Source: DASXYG01 sp036502625
GTDB lineage: Bacteria > Actinomycetota > Actinomycetes > Streptosporangiales > Streptosporangiaceae
Assembly (NCBI GenBank): GCA_036502625.1
Contig: DASXYG010000011.1
Location: forward strand, 1 to 25,053
DNA length: 25,053 nucleotides
Direction: 5' to 3'
Part shown: one piece after another, positions 14,801 through 21,575 of the stretch
Layout: every line of letters starts with the position of its first letter
Numbering within the stretch: position 1 is the first letter of the stretch
Translations under genes and position numbers: made by a program
The notes under the pieces: generated by a model
Told to the model about the DNA's origin: nothing
The model's input: the letters and a program-made list of their open reading frames with translations, nothing else
The model's database searches: none

Positions 14801-16051
14801 ATGAGCGAGGCGGCCGCTGAGCCGGTGCCGGGCAACGGCGAGCACGAACAGAAGGTCACCTGGCTGGAGCTGTTCTTCGACCTGGTCGTGGTCGTGGCGG
14901 TGGCGCAGCTCGCGGCGCGGCTCGAGGAGCACGGCACGGTCCGCGGCGTGGGCGTGTTCGTGGTGCTGTACGGCGCGGTGTGGATGGCGTGGACGTCGTT
15001 CACGCTGTACGCCAACGTCAGCGCCGGTGCCGTGCGCCAGCGTGCGTTCATCTTCGCGATGGCCGGGATGGCCGTCATGGCGACGGCGATCCCGGACGCG
15101 ACCACCGACAGGGCGACGGTCTTCGCCGCGTCGTACGTCATCGTGCGGGTGATCGCGCAGAACGTGTTCAACCGTACGCACAAGGCCGTGGTCGCGTGGT
15201 CGGCGGCGCAGGTGCCGTACGGCGTGCTGCCGTGGTTCGTGTCGGTCTTCGTCGACAGCCCGGCGCGGTTCTACCTGTGGGCGGCGGGGCTGGCCATCGA
15301 GTTCACGATGTCCGTGGTGCGCAGCGGCCACCCCGAAGAGGTGGTCGAGGGCCTGCGCAAACGCGAACGGGACGAGCGGGCCAAGCGGTGGGCGCGCGAC
15401 GCGCGGCGCGCGCGGATGGGCCTGCCGGTCTCGACGCCGGCGCTCGTCGAGCGGATCAGCGCGGCGACGCTGAACATCGGGCATCTGGGCGAGCGTCTCG
15501 GGCTCTTCGTGATCATCGTGCTGGGCGAGGCGGTCGCGCAGCTCATCGGCGCGGCGGCGCACGCGGACTGGTCGCGCGGCCGCGAGTTCGCCGCCGTCGC
15601 GGGGTTCGCCCTGCTCGTGGGGTTGTGGTCGCTGATCTTCCGCTACGGGTTCACGTCCGTGCCGCAGTTCGGCGTGGCGACGCTTCCGCCGCGGCTCGCC
15701 CTGCCGATCCACTTCGTCACCACGGGCGCGATCACCGCGCTGGCCGCCGGGCTCGGCGCGTCCACCCATGACGCGTCCGAGCACCTGCCGACGACCATGC
15801 GGTGGGTGCTGTGCGCGGGCACCGGCGTGTACTTCCTGGTCACCGGCATCGGCGCGGTGGCCACGCGGGCGCCATGGCACTGGCTGCTCGGCTGGGCGCT
15901 GCCCAGCGTGGCCGTGCCGGTCGTCGTCGGCGCGCTCGGCGGCCCGCTGCCGGCGTGGGCGGTGGCCGCGCTGATGACCGCGGTGGTGCTGTGGCAGGTG
16001 TTCTACGTGCCGCTGCGCGAGCAGTGGACGGCGCGCGTCCGTCATCGGTGA
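14801..16051 (+). CDS. Low temperature requirement protein A (LtrA) family membrane protein
   Basis: This 416-residue integral membrane protein has about 10 hydrophobic segments. The family signatures are at the start, VTWLELFFDLVVVVAVAQLA (19-38), and near the middle, HLGERLGLFVIIVLGEAV (about 226-243). LtrA proteins were named for a Listeria mutant that fails to grow in the cold; their biochemical role is not established. A basic Arg-rich cytosolic loop (RKRERDERAKRWARDARRAR) lies at about 187-206. The start is chosen by AGGGAGG six bases upstream. A TAGGTT hexamer overlapping the xseA stop (14771-14776) could be its own -10 box. It lies between xseA and xseB, an unusual position, and converges with the thioesterase gene with nine bases between the stops. 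Confidence 0.88.
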   Translation: MSEAAAEPVPGNGEHEQKVTWLELFFDLVVVVAVAQLAARLEEHGTVRGVGVFVVLYGAVWMAWTSFTLYANVSAGAVRQRAFIFAMAGMAVMATAIPDATTDRATVFAASYVIVRVIAQNVFNRTHKAVVAWSAAQVPYGVLPWFVSVFVDSPARFYLWAAGLAIEFTMSVVRSGHPEEVVEGLRKRERDERAKRWARDARRARMGLPVSTPALVERISAATLNIGHLGERLGLFVIIVLGEAVAQLIGAAAHADWSRGREFAAVAGFALLVGLWSLIFRYGFTSVPQFGVATLPPRLALPIHFVTTGAITALAAGLGASTHDASEHLPTTMRWVLCAGTGVYFLVTGIGAVATRAPWHWLLGWALPSVAVPVVVGALGGPLPAWAVAALMTAVVLWQVFYVPLREQWTARVRHR

Positions 16052-16060
16052 CCGGCGACG

Positions 16061-16513
16061 TCACACGAGCGGTTCGAGGGGTTCGAGGGCGGCGCGGAGC
16101 TCCGGCGGGACCGGGATCTTGCCGCCGCCGTCGGTGGCCACGGTGACGTAGACCGTACGGCCCGTGGCCAGCACGGCGCCGTCGGCCTCCACGACACTGC
16201 CGTCCTCGGTGACGGTGGCGGCGCGGCGCACGGTGTAGTCGAGGGTGAAGCTGGTGGTCCCGACCTGCGACGGGCGCACGTCGATGTCCGCCTCCTCGCG
16301 CCAGCGCAGCGCGGACCGCCAGTCGAGCTCACTGTGGACGAGCTGCACATCGCACCCGAGCGCGAGCATGCCGCCGTAGCCGGGCCCGCGCGCGTCGAGG
16401 AACGCGTTCATCGCCTCGTCCAGGTAGCCCATGTACCACATGTTGAACACGACGCCCTGCTGGTCGGTCTCGTAGTAGCGCACCCGGTTGCGGTACGTGA
16501 AGATCTCGCCCAT
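16061..16513 (-). CDS. Acyl-CoA thioesterase, hot-dog fold (YbgC/4HBT type)
   Basis: This protein has 150 residues, typical of single hot-dog domain thioesterases. The hallmark YYETDQQGVVFNMWYMGYLDEAM (starting at residue 13) contains the catalytic Asp D17 and the start of the long hot-dog helix, as in YbgC and 4-hydroxybenzoyl-CoA thioesterase. Later strands VRPSQVGTTSFTLDYTV and GRTVYVTVA complete the fold. It likely hydrolyses short or aromatic acyl-CoA; the substrate is not readable. No ribosome binding site is seen. TAAGCT sits six bases before the ATG, so a leaderless mRNA is likely. It is divergent from xseB, with only 48 bases between start codons. Confidence 0.87.
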   Translation of the reverse strand: MGEIFTYRNRVRYYETDQQGVVFNMWYMGYLDEAMNAFLDARGPGYGGMLALGCDVQLVHSELDWRSALRWREEADIDVRPSQVGTTSFTLDYTVRRAATVTEDGSVVEADGAVLATGRTVYVTVATDGGGKIPVPPELRAALEPLEPLV

Positions 16514-16519
16514 GCGGCG

Positions 16520-16525
16520 AGCTTA
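16520..16525 (-). promoter_or_regulatory. Thioesterase gene -10 box, leaderless arrangement
   Basis: TAAGCT on the minus strand is followed by six bases and the ATG at 16513. Its expected -35 zone (about 16543-16548) abuts the -10 box of xseB, so the two promoters overlap. Confidence 0.5.
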
Positions 16526-16548
16526 GGGGGCGCGGTCGTGGCAGGCCC

Positions 16549-16554
16549 TAGGGT
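16549..16554 (+). promoter_or_regulatory. xseB -10 box, leaderless arrangement
   Basis: TAGGGT is followed by seven bases and the GTG at 16562, the same layout as at xseA. It faces away from the thioesterase promoter within the same 48-bp gap. Confidence 0.5.
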
Positions 16555-16561
16555 GGTCGGC

Positions 16562-16825
16562 GTGGCAGAGGAGCAGGAGGGGGCGGCCGAGGGCACCCCG
16601 TCGTACGAACGGGCGCGTGACGAGCTCGCCGAAGTGGTCCGCGACCTGGAGAAGGGCGGGCTGACGCTGGAGGAGTCGCTGGCGCTGTGGGAGCGCGGCG
16701 AGAAGCTGGCCCGCATCTGCGAGCACTGGCTCGAAGGGGCGCGCGCCCGCTTGGCCGCGGCCCAGGCCACCGCCGAGGACACCGAGGAGGCCCCGGCGGG
16801 CGGCAACGGCGACACCCCGTTCTGA
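16562..16825 (+). CDS. xseB: Exodeoxyribonuclease VII small subunit
   Basis: The protein has 87 residues with a GTG start. The family core is clear: SYERARDELAEVVRDLEKGG, LTLEESLALWERGEKLARIC and a following helix HWLEGARARL. XseB is a small helical protein, several copies of which wrap the long helix of XseA; it has no catalytic residues. The C-terminal 20 residues are variable and end GGNGDTPF, a common actinobacterial ending. The start is chosen because the upstream frame overlaps the divergent thioesterase gene and its promoter, and because a -10 hexamer is positioned for this GTG. A good hairpin follows directly after the stop. Confidence 0.94.
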   Translation: MAEEQEGAAEGTPSYERARDELAEVVRDLEKGGLTLEESLALWERGEKLARICEHWLEGARARLAAAQATAEDTEEAPAGGNGDTPF

Positions 16826-16843
16826 GGCCCGTGCGTACGGGCC
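16826..16843. terminator. Two-way hairpin terminator between xseB and the VOC gene
   Basis: ggcccgt / acgggcc form a 7-bp perfect GC-rich stem with a 4-base loop. It starts immediately after the xseB TGA and ends six bases before the stop of the convergent gene. Confidence 0.65.
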
Positions 16844-16849
16844 GGGCGC

Positions 16850-17482
16850 TCAGCCGTCCGCGACGACCCGGTACTCGTTTCCCTCGGGATCGGTGAACGC
16901 GCCCACGGACGCGGCATCGCCCGGGGACGCCGCGAGCACGGGCCGGAGGCGGTTCGGCGCGTGTTTGGGCGCCGTCGGCGGGCCGATGACCAGCGCGGGG
17001 CCGGTGCCGGACGCGGCGCGCATGCGGACCACCAGGGGGCTCTCGTCGAACGGTTCCCAGCCGGTGGCCGCGGACCAGAACGGGCCCTGGACGGCGGGGT
17101 CCGCGGCGTCCAGGCAGATCTGCGCCAGTCCGTCGTCCGCGACGGCGTCCGGCAGCACGCAGAACTCGTTGCCCTCGGGGTCGGCGAGCACCTCCCACGG
17201 CACGTCGCCCTGGCCGATGTCCGTACGGGCGGCGCCCAGCGCGAGCAGCCGCCGCACCTCGCCGGGGCCGCCCGGGAGGTCGAGGTGCATGCGGTTCTTC
17301 GCGCTCTTCGGCCGCGCCGAGGGCTCGAACCACAGCGCAACGCCGTCCGTACGCCCAGGTCGGACGACCATTCCGCCGCGGCCGTCGTCCGCGGCCGGCC
17401 GGCCGAGCGCCCGCGACCAGAATCGGGCCAGGGACGGGGCGTCCATGGCCGCGGTCGCCACCGCGATCAGGCGCGTCGGCAT
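16850..17482 (-). CDS. Tandem glyoxalase-like (VOC) domain protein
   Basis: This protein has 210 residues from the ATG at 17480-17482, with AAGGAGGG just upstream. Two similar halves of about 100 residues are visible. The first runs from IAVATAAMDAPSLARFWSRALG to VLADPEGNEFCVLPD; the second from AQICLDAADPAVQGPFWSAATG to FTDPEGNEYRVVADG. The repeated DPEGNE(F/Y) signature and FWSxA(L/T)G helix are typical of the VOC superfamily glyoxalase-like domain. Such two-domain proteins form a single metal or ligand cleft and often act as dioxygenases, isomerases or antibiotic-binding proteins; nothing here fixes which. It is third in a minus-strand set behind tetR and the DUF4245 gene (26-base gap), so it may be under the TetR regulator. 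Confidence 0.85.
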   Translation of the reverse strand: MPTRLIAVATAAMDAPSLARFWSRALGRPAADDGRGGMVVRPGRTDGVALWFEPSARPKSAKNRMHLDLPGGPGEVRRLLALGAARTDIGQGDVPWEVLADPEGNEFCVLPDAVADDGLAQICLDAADPAVQGPFWSAATGWEPFDESPLVVRMRAASGTGPALVIGPPTAPKHAPNRLRPVLAASPGDAASVGAFTDPEGNEYRVVADG

Positions 17483-17508
17483 GGTCCCTCCTTCGCGGCC
17501 GTACGGCC

Positions 17509-18039
17509 TCAGGTGCGCAGCGACCGCGCGAGAACGGTCAGGTCGGACCAGGATGCCGTGCCGGTGACCACCAGCGTTGCGGGGCCGGAGCGGCGGACCA
17601 GGGAGCGCTGGTCCTTGTCGGCGCGGAAGCGGCGCTCCCAGGTCGTACGGCCGATGCGCTGGGCGCCGGACACCGCGGCGACGTTGGCCATGCGGGACGC
17701 GAACGTGGCGTACGGCTCGTCGCTCTCCTCGAGGGCGGCGTGGGCGCCGCCGGGGAGGACGTAGTCGAGCGACCAGGCCAGCGGCGGCGCGCCCACCCCG
17801 CTGAGCCGCGACTGCACCGGCCACCAGGCGCGCGGCACGCCGACGGGCGCGTACGCCGGGAACGCGGCGGCGGCGCGCAGCCGCGCGGCGTCCGCACGGT
17901 AGTCGACCATCGGACCCGGGGCGGACGTACGCCGCGGGGTGATCACCACCACGACCGCGGTGAGCAGGACGCACACCACGATGGCGCGGGCGAGGCGGCC
18001 CCAGCCGTCGTCGCGGCGCGGGTGGGCGACCGCGCTCAC
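17509..18039 (-). CDS. DUF4245 membrane-anchored protein
   Basis: The protein has 176 residues with a GTG start (18037-18039) overlapping the TGA of tetR by four bases (GTGA), so translational coupling is likely. There is a short basic N-terminus (HPRRDDGWGRLAR), one hydrophobic segment at about 17-34 (RAIVVCVLLTAVVVVITP) and an extracytoplasmic domain of about 140 residues containing FPAYAPVGVPRAWWPVQSR, SLDYVLPGGAHAALEESD and TWERRF. This pattern matches actinobacterial DUF4245, usually encoded near xseB and glpX. Function unknown. It has no lipobox cysteine, so it is a membrane anchor rather than a lipoprotein. Family call is fairly firm from the conserved WP(V/L)QSR-type and glycine-rich segments and from gene order. 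Confidence 0.75.
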   Translation of the reverse strand: MSAVAHPRRDDGWGRLARAIVVCVLLTAVVVVITPRRTSAPGPMVDYRADAARLRAAAAFPAYAPVGVPRAWWPVQSRLSGVGAPPLAWSLDYVLPGGAHAALEESDEPYATFASRMANVAAVSGAQRIGRTTWERRFRADKDQRSLVRRSGPATLVVTGTASWSDLTVLARSLRT

Positions 18040-18647
18040 GGGGTTCCGGGTGCCGGGCTCTCGATGTGCTCCATGATGTCGAGCACGCGGTCGGCCAGGG
18101 CGCGCGCGTGGTCGCTGCCCTCCTGGCCGCTGATCTCCGACACGGCGCTGACCATCGCGCCGGTCAGCACCACGACCAGCGCCTCGTCCGGCTTGCCGGA
18201 CTTCTCGAACATGGCGATGTTGACGTCGGCCCAGTGGCGCAGGCTGCGCCGCATGATCACCTCGAAGCCGGGCGGGCCGTCGCCGCTCTGGAACAGCCGG
18301 GACAGCCGCGCCTCCTCGAAGCAGCCGTCGAGGTAGGCGCGCGCCCCCGCGACGAAGATCCGCTTCGGGTCGGTCTCCCCGAGGTCGAGCACGCGGAACG
18401 CGGCCGTGCGCGCGCGTTCCTGCTGGCGCTTCTGGAACTCGTCGAACAGCGTGAGGAAGAGGTCGGCCTTGCCGCTGAAGTGGTGGTAGAGGCTGCCGAC
18501 GCTGGCGCCGGCCTTCGCCACGATCTCCGTCACCCCGGCCTGCGCGAACCCGTCCGAGGCGAAGACCTCCGTGGCGGCCGCGAGCAGGGCGTTACGCGTT
18601 GCCGCGCCGCGTTCGGAGGTGCGGTGCTGGACGACGTCACTGCTCAT
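18036..18647 (-). CDS. TetR-family transcriptional regulator
   Basis: From the ATG at 18645-18647 there are 203 residues. The N-terminal DNA-binding domain is clear: TRNALLAAATEVFASDGFAQ, then the helix-turn-helix VTEIVAKAGASVGSLYHHFSGKADLF (about 39-64), with the typical LYHHF of TetR proteins. The C-terminal ligand domain (about 75-195) is variable, as usual. The longer frame to 18740 adds sequence without family similarity. TAATCT lies eight bases before the ATG and no ribosome binding site is present, so a leaderless mRNA is likely. It is divergent from glpX across 157 bases and heads a coupled set with DUF4245 and VOC genes. Targets are probably the local promoters; the ligand is unknown. 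Confidence 0.88.
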   Translation of the reverse strand: MSSDVVQHRTSERGAATRNALLAAATEVFASDGFAQAGVTEIVAKAGASVGSLYHHFSGKADLFLTLFDEFQKRQQERARTAAFRVLDLGETDPKRIFVAGARAYLDGCFEEARLSRLFQSGDGPPGFEVIMRRSLRHWADVNIAMFEKSGKPDEALVVVLTGAMVSAVSEISGQEGSDHARALADRVLDIMEHIESPAPGTP

Positions 18648-18655
18648 GGAGGCAG

Positions 18656-18661
18656 AGATTA
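18656..18661 (-). promoter_or_regulatory. tetR -10 box, near-leaderless arrangement
   Basis: TAATCT on the minus strand is followed by eight bases and the ATG at 18647. The strong hexamer and lack of ribosome binding site support a start at or next to the ATG. Confidence 0.5.
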
Positions 18662-18804
18662 CGCCCGATTGGCGACCGCGGGCGCCATCGGCGGCGGCGC
18701 GCACGCCCGTCGTACGCGGGCCCGTACGGCGGTCCGTCATACGATTCGGGGGAGTCTACGCAGATCGACCGCGCGGCTCGCCACCGCAGAGAGGGGTTCC
18801 GGAG

Positions 18805-19827
18805 ATGAACACGCCAACTCAGATGCGCGCCGACGAGGACGCACCCGATCGGAACCTGGCCTTGGAGCTCGTGCGGGTGACGGAGGCCGCCGCGATGGCC
18901 GCGGCGCGCTGGGTGGGCCGTGGCGACAAGAACGGCGCGGACGGCGCGGCCGTGAACGCCATGCGCCGGCTGATCAACACCGTCTCCATGGACGGCGTCG
19001 TGGTCATCGGCGAAGGTGAGAAGGACCACGCGCCGATGCTGTACAACGGCGAGCACGTCGGCGACGGCGAAGGCCCGGAGTGCGACGTCGCGGTCGACCC
19101 GATCGACGGCACCCGGTTGACGGCCAACGGCATGCCGAACGGCATCTCGGTGCTCGCGGTCGCGCCGCGCGGCGCGATGTACGACCCGTCGGCGGTGTTC
19201 TACATGTCGAAGCTGGTCGCCGGCCCCGAGGCGGCCGATCTGGTGGACATCAACGCCTCGGCGGCGGACAACGTGCGCGCGGTCGCGAAGGCGAAGGGCT
19301 GCTCGCCGCAGGACGTCACCGTGGTGATCCTCGACCGTCCCCGCCACGAGGACCTCGTACGCGAGGTGCGCGACGCGGGCGCGCGCATCCAGCTCATCAC
19401 CGACGGCGACGTCGCCGGCGCGATCATGGCGGCGCGCGAGGGCACCGGCGTCGACCTCCTGCTCGGCGTGGGCGGCACCCCCGAGGGCATCATCGCCGCG
19501 TGCGCGATCAAGTGCCTCGGCGGCGTGATCCAGGGCAAGCTGTGGCCCCTTGACGAAGCCGAGCGGCAGCGGGCCGTCGACGCGGGCCACGACCTCGACC
19601 GGGTGCTCACCAACGACGACCTGGTGTCGTCCGACGACGTCTTCTTCGCCGCGACGGGCATCACCGCCGGCGAGATCATCCAGGGTGTCCGTTTCCGCGC
19701 GGGCGGCGCCACCACGAACTCCCTGGTCATGCGGGGCCGCAGCGGCACCATCAGGAAGATCGAGAGCGAGCACCAGCTCTGGAAGCTCCGGGCGTACAGC
19801 TCGGTCAACTTCGACACCATCTCGTAG
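18805..19827 (+). CDS. glpX: Fructose-1,6-bisphosphatase class II
   Basis: This protein has 340 residues. It hydrolyses fructose-1,6-bisphosphate to fructose-6-phosphate in gluconeogenesis; in most Actinobacteria GlpX is the main or only such enzyme. Metal and substrate motifs are intact: IGEGEKDHAPML (68-79), DVAVDPIDGTRLTA (94-107), GRPRHE-type sequence as ILDRPRHEDLV, ITDGDVAGAI, GGTPEGIIAACA and IKCLGG. The start is chosen at the ATG preceded by GGGG and GGAG within 15 bases, since conserved sequence begins at about residue 14 (PDRNLALELVRVTEAAA). A TACGAT hexamer at 18740-18745 is a possible -10 box, giving a leader of about 50 bases. It is divergent from tetR and ends before a strong hairpin. 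Confidence 0.97.
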   Translation: MNTPTQMRADEDAPDRNLALELVRVTEAAAMAAARWVGRGDKNGADGAAVNAMRRLINTVSMDGVVVIGEGEKDHAPMLYNGEHVGDGEGPECDVAVDPIDGTRLTANGMPNGISVLAVAPRGAMYDPSAVFYMSKLVAGPEAADLVDINASAADNVRAVAKAKGCSPQDVTVVILDRPRHEDLVREVRDAGARIQLITDGDVAGAIMAAREGTGVDLLLGVGGTPEGIIAACAIKCLGGVIQGKLWPLDEAERQRAVDAGHDLDRVLTNDDLVSSDDVFFAATGITAGEIIQGVRFRAGGATTNSLVMRGRSGTIRKIESEHQLWKLRAYSSVNFDTIS

Positions 19828-19843
19828 CCGCACGCGCACCATG

Positions 19844-19878
19844 GCGTACGACCGGCCCGTACGCGGTCGGTCGTACGC
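19844..19878. terminator. Strong two-way hairpin terminator between glpX and the DUF1707 gene
   Basis: gcgtacgaccggcc (19844-19857) pairs with 19865-19878, giving a 14-bp stem with a single G-U pair and a 7-base loop. It lies 16 bases after the glpX stop and one base beyond the stop of the convergent gene, so it can serve both transcripts. No T-run. Confidence 0.75.
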
Positions 19879-19879
19879 G

Positions 19880-20503
19880 TCAGTCGCGGCCGAAACCGCG
19901 CAGCCACCGCGGCGGGCGCTTGGGGTTCTTCGCCTGCACGCTGCCCAGCAGGCAGAACGCCTGGATCTCGATGACCGGGGCGTCCGGGCCCGGCTCGCTG
20001 CGGATCTTGTTCTCCTTGCTGCCGAGGATCGCCGGGCCGCCGCTGAACCGCACCTGCACGCCGTCGGGCACGATCAGCTCGATCGAGCCGAGGATCGCGG
20101 AGGCCTGCACGACGACGTGGCGCTGCTGGAGCAGGGCCTCGCGGAAGTCCAGCTTGATCGTGCCGAAGAAGGCGGTGGCCTGCTGCTTGGCGGGCACCAC
20201 CCAGCGGCCCTGGCGCTTGTCCTCACCGAAGATGGCCACCATGGGACGGGTCGAGACGTCCGGCAGGCCGTCGGCGGCGGGGTCGACCGCGCCGGTGCGG
20301 GTGTCGGGTCGTACGAGGTCGCCGGTGAGGTCCTTCAGCTCGCCGAGGGTGCGCGCGGCGTAGGCGCGCTCCACGCGTTCGCTGTGTTCGTCCAGCGTGA
20401 GCCGCCCGTCCGAGGCCGCGTCGCGCAGCAGGCTGACGATCTTCTCGCGGTCGGCGTCGGACGCGCGGAGGTCGCGGGGCTCGGGTTCGGAGCGGGAGTT
20501 CAC
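19880..20503 (-). CDS. DUF1707 protein with LiaF-like C-terminal domain
   Basis: From the GTG at 20501-20503 there are 207 residues. Residues about 10-62 are a DUF1707 domain: RDLRASDADREKIVSLLRDA, then DGRLTLDEHSERVERAYAARTLGEL. This helical domain is common at the N-terminus of actinobacterial membrane or envelope-related proteins. Residues about 87-190 are beta-rich with repeated short strands (AFFGTIKLDFREA, ASAILGSIELIVPDG, AILGSKENK, AFCLLGSVQ) like the C-terminal part of LiaF/DUF2154 cell-wall stress proteins. No transmembrane segment is visible. A TTG at 20512 is an alternative start, but TATCTT lies seven bases before the GTG, fitting a leaderless start. It is divergent from an ABC exporter, so a link to envelope or drug stress is possible but inferred. 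Confidence 0.8.
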   Translation of the reverse strand: MNSRSEPEPRDLRASDADREKIVSLLRDAASDGRLTLDEHSERVERAYAARTLGELKDLTGDLVRPDTRTGAVDPAADGLPDVSTRPMVAIFGEDKRQGRWVVPAKQQATAFFGTIKLDFREALLQQRHVVVQASAILGSIELIVPDGVQVRFSGGPAILGSKENKIRSEPGPDAPVIEIQAFCLLGSVQAKNPKRPPRWLRGFGRD

Positions 20504-20510
20504 GATTCCC

Positions 20511-20516
20511 AAGATA
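20511..20516 (-). promoter_or_regulatory. DUF1707 gene -10 box, leaderless arrangement
   Basis: TATCTT on the minus strand is followed by seven bases and the GTG at 20503. No clear -35 element. Confidence 0.45.
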
Positions 20517-20588
20517 ACGGTCCGGGCGGGCCCGCGCGGGCGACCGCACGCGGCCGATAACCGATCGAATTATGTCGTACCGCCGCCG

Positions 20589-20594
20589 TACGGT
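20589..20594 (+). promoter_or_regulatory. ABC transporter operon -10 box, leaderless arrangement
   Basis: TACGGT is followed by six bases and the ATG at 20601. An AT-richer patch (about 20556-20580) lies upstream in an otherwise very GC-rich sequence and may hold regulatory sites. Confidence 0.45.
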
Positions 20595-20600
20595 GGGCGC

Positions 20601-21575
20601 ATGGCGGTCACGGGCGTAGGCGATCCGAAGCGGGAAGGCGGCGCGGCGGGCCCGCGCCCGTCCACGGCGCCGCCGGCCATCCGGCTGCGCGGCGTGGTGA
20701 AGACGTACGACGAGACCACCGCGGTCGACGGCCTCGACCTCGAGGTGCCGAGCGGCGTCTGCCTGGGCCTGCTCGGCCCCAACGGCGCGGGCAAGTCCAC
20801 CACCATGCGCATGCTCACCGCGCAGACGCGGGCGACGAGCGGCGTCATCGAGGTGCTCGGGCTGCCGGTGCCGGCGCGGGCGAAGCGGGCGCGCGCCCTG
20901 ATGGGCGTCGTCCCCCAGGAGGACAACCTCGACGAAGAGCTGAGCGCCAAGGAGAACCTCGAGGTCTTCGCGCGGCTCTACCGCGTGCCGCGCGCGGAGC
21001 GGCGCGCCGCGGTGACCCGTGCGCTGGAGATCGCGCAGCTCACCGAGAAGTCCCACATCCGTGCCGACAAATTGTCCGGCGGCATGCGGCGGCGGCTGCT
21101 GATCGCCCGCGGCCTGGTCCACCGCCCGCGCCTGGTGCTGCTCGACGAACCCACGGTCGGCCTCGACCCCCAGGTGCGGCAGGAGCTGTGGTCGCTGATC
21201 GCCCGCCTGCGCGACGAGGGCGTCACCGTCCTCATGTCGACGCACTACATCGAGGAGGCCGAGCGGCTGGCCGACGAGGTCGCGATCATGTCGCGCGGCC
21301 GGGTCGTGGCCCGCGGCGTCCCCGCCGACCTCATCGCGGCGTACGCCGGGAGCACCGCCGTCGAGCACCTGGCCACACCGGCGCGGCGCACCGAGATCGA
21401 GCGCGTCGCCCGTGCGCACGACGTCCCCACCCGGCGTACCGGCCCGGCCATCTCGATCCTCCACGCCGAGACCCTGCCCGCCGACCTGGCCGCCGTGCTC
21501 GACGGCACGGGCGTCCACCGCGCGAGCACCCTGGAAGACGTGTTCGTGCTGCTCACCGGAGAGGACGTCGGATGA
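20601..21575 (+). CDS. ABC exporter ATP-binding protein (DrrA/NodI type)
   Basis: From the ATG at 20601 there are 324 residues. All nucleotide-binding motifs are intact: Walker A GPNGAGKST (59-67), Q-loop VVPQEDNLDEEL, signature LSGGMRRRL, Walker B RLVLLDEPTVGLDP and switch histidine in STHYIEEAERLADE. The C-terminal extension of about 80 residues ending TLEDVFVLLTGEDVG is the DrrA/CcmA/NodI-type tail. Its TGA overlaps the ATG of the permease by four bases, so the two form a coupled operon. Relatives export drugs, polyketides or lipo-oligosaccharides; no biosynthetic genes are nearby, so the substrate is unknown. Start 20601 fits the -10 box six bases upstream, and the longer frame to 20397 overlaps the divergent gene. 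Confidence 0.93.
   Translation: MAVTGVGDPKREGGAAGPRPSTAPPAIRLRGVVKTYDETTAVDGLDLEVPSGVCLGLLGPNGAGKSTTMRMLTAQTRATSGVIEVLGLPVPARAKRARALMGVVPQEDNLDEELSAKENLEVFARLYRVPRAERRAAVTRALEIAQLTEKSHIRADKLSGGMRRRLLIARGLVHRPRLVLLDEPTVGLDPQVRQELWSLIARLRDEGVTVLMSTHYIEEAERLADEVAIMSRGRVVARGVPADLIAAYAGSTAVEHLATPARRTEIERVARAHDVPTRRTGPAISILHAETLPADLAAVLDGTGVHRASTLEDVFVLLTGEDVG

Noticed and set aside
13691..16045. 784-residue minus-strand open frame opposite xseA and ltrA
   Set aside because: Composition is His/Arg/Asp/Gln-rich shadow sequence with no domain. The plus strand encodes two clearly identified proteins.
16048..16064. Inverted repeat gtgac / gtcac at the ltrA-thioesterase convergence as a terminator
   Set aside because: Only 5 bp, and three of these come automatically from two facing TGA stops.
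18711..18728. Two cgtacg palindromes six bases apart as a TetR operator
   Set aside because: This hexamer is frequent throughout the window, so it carries little weight as a specific operator.
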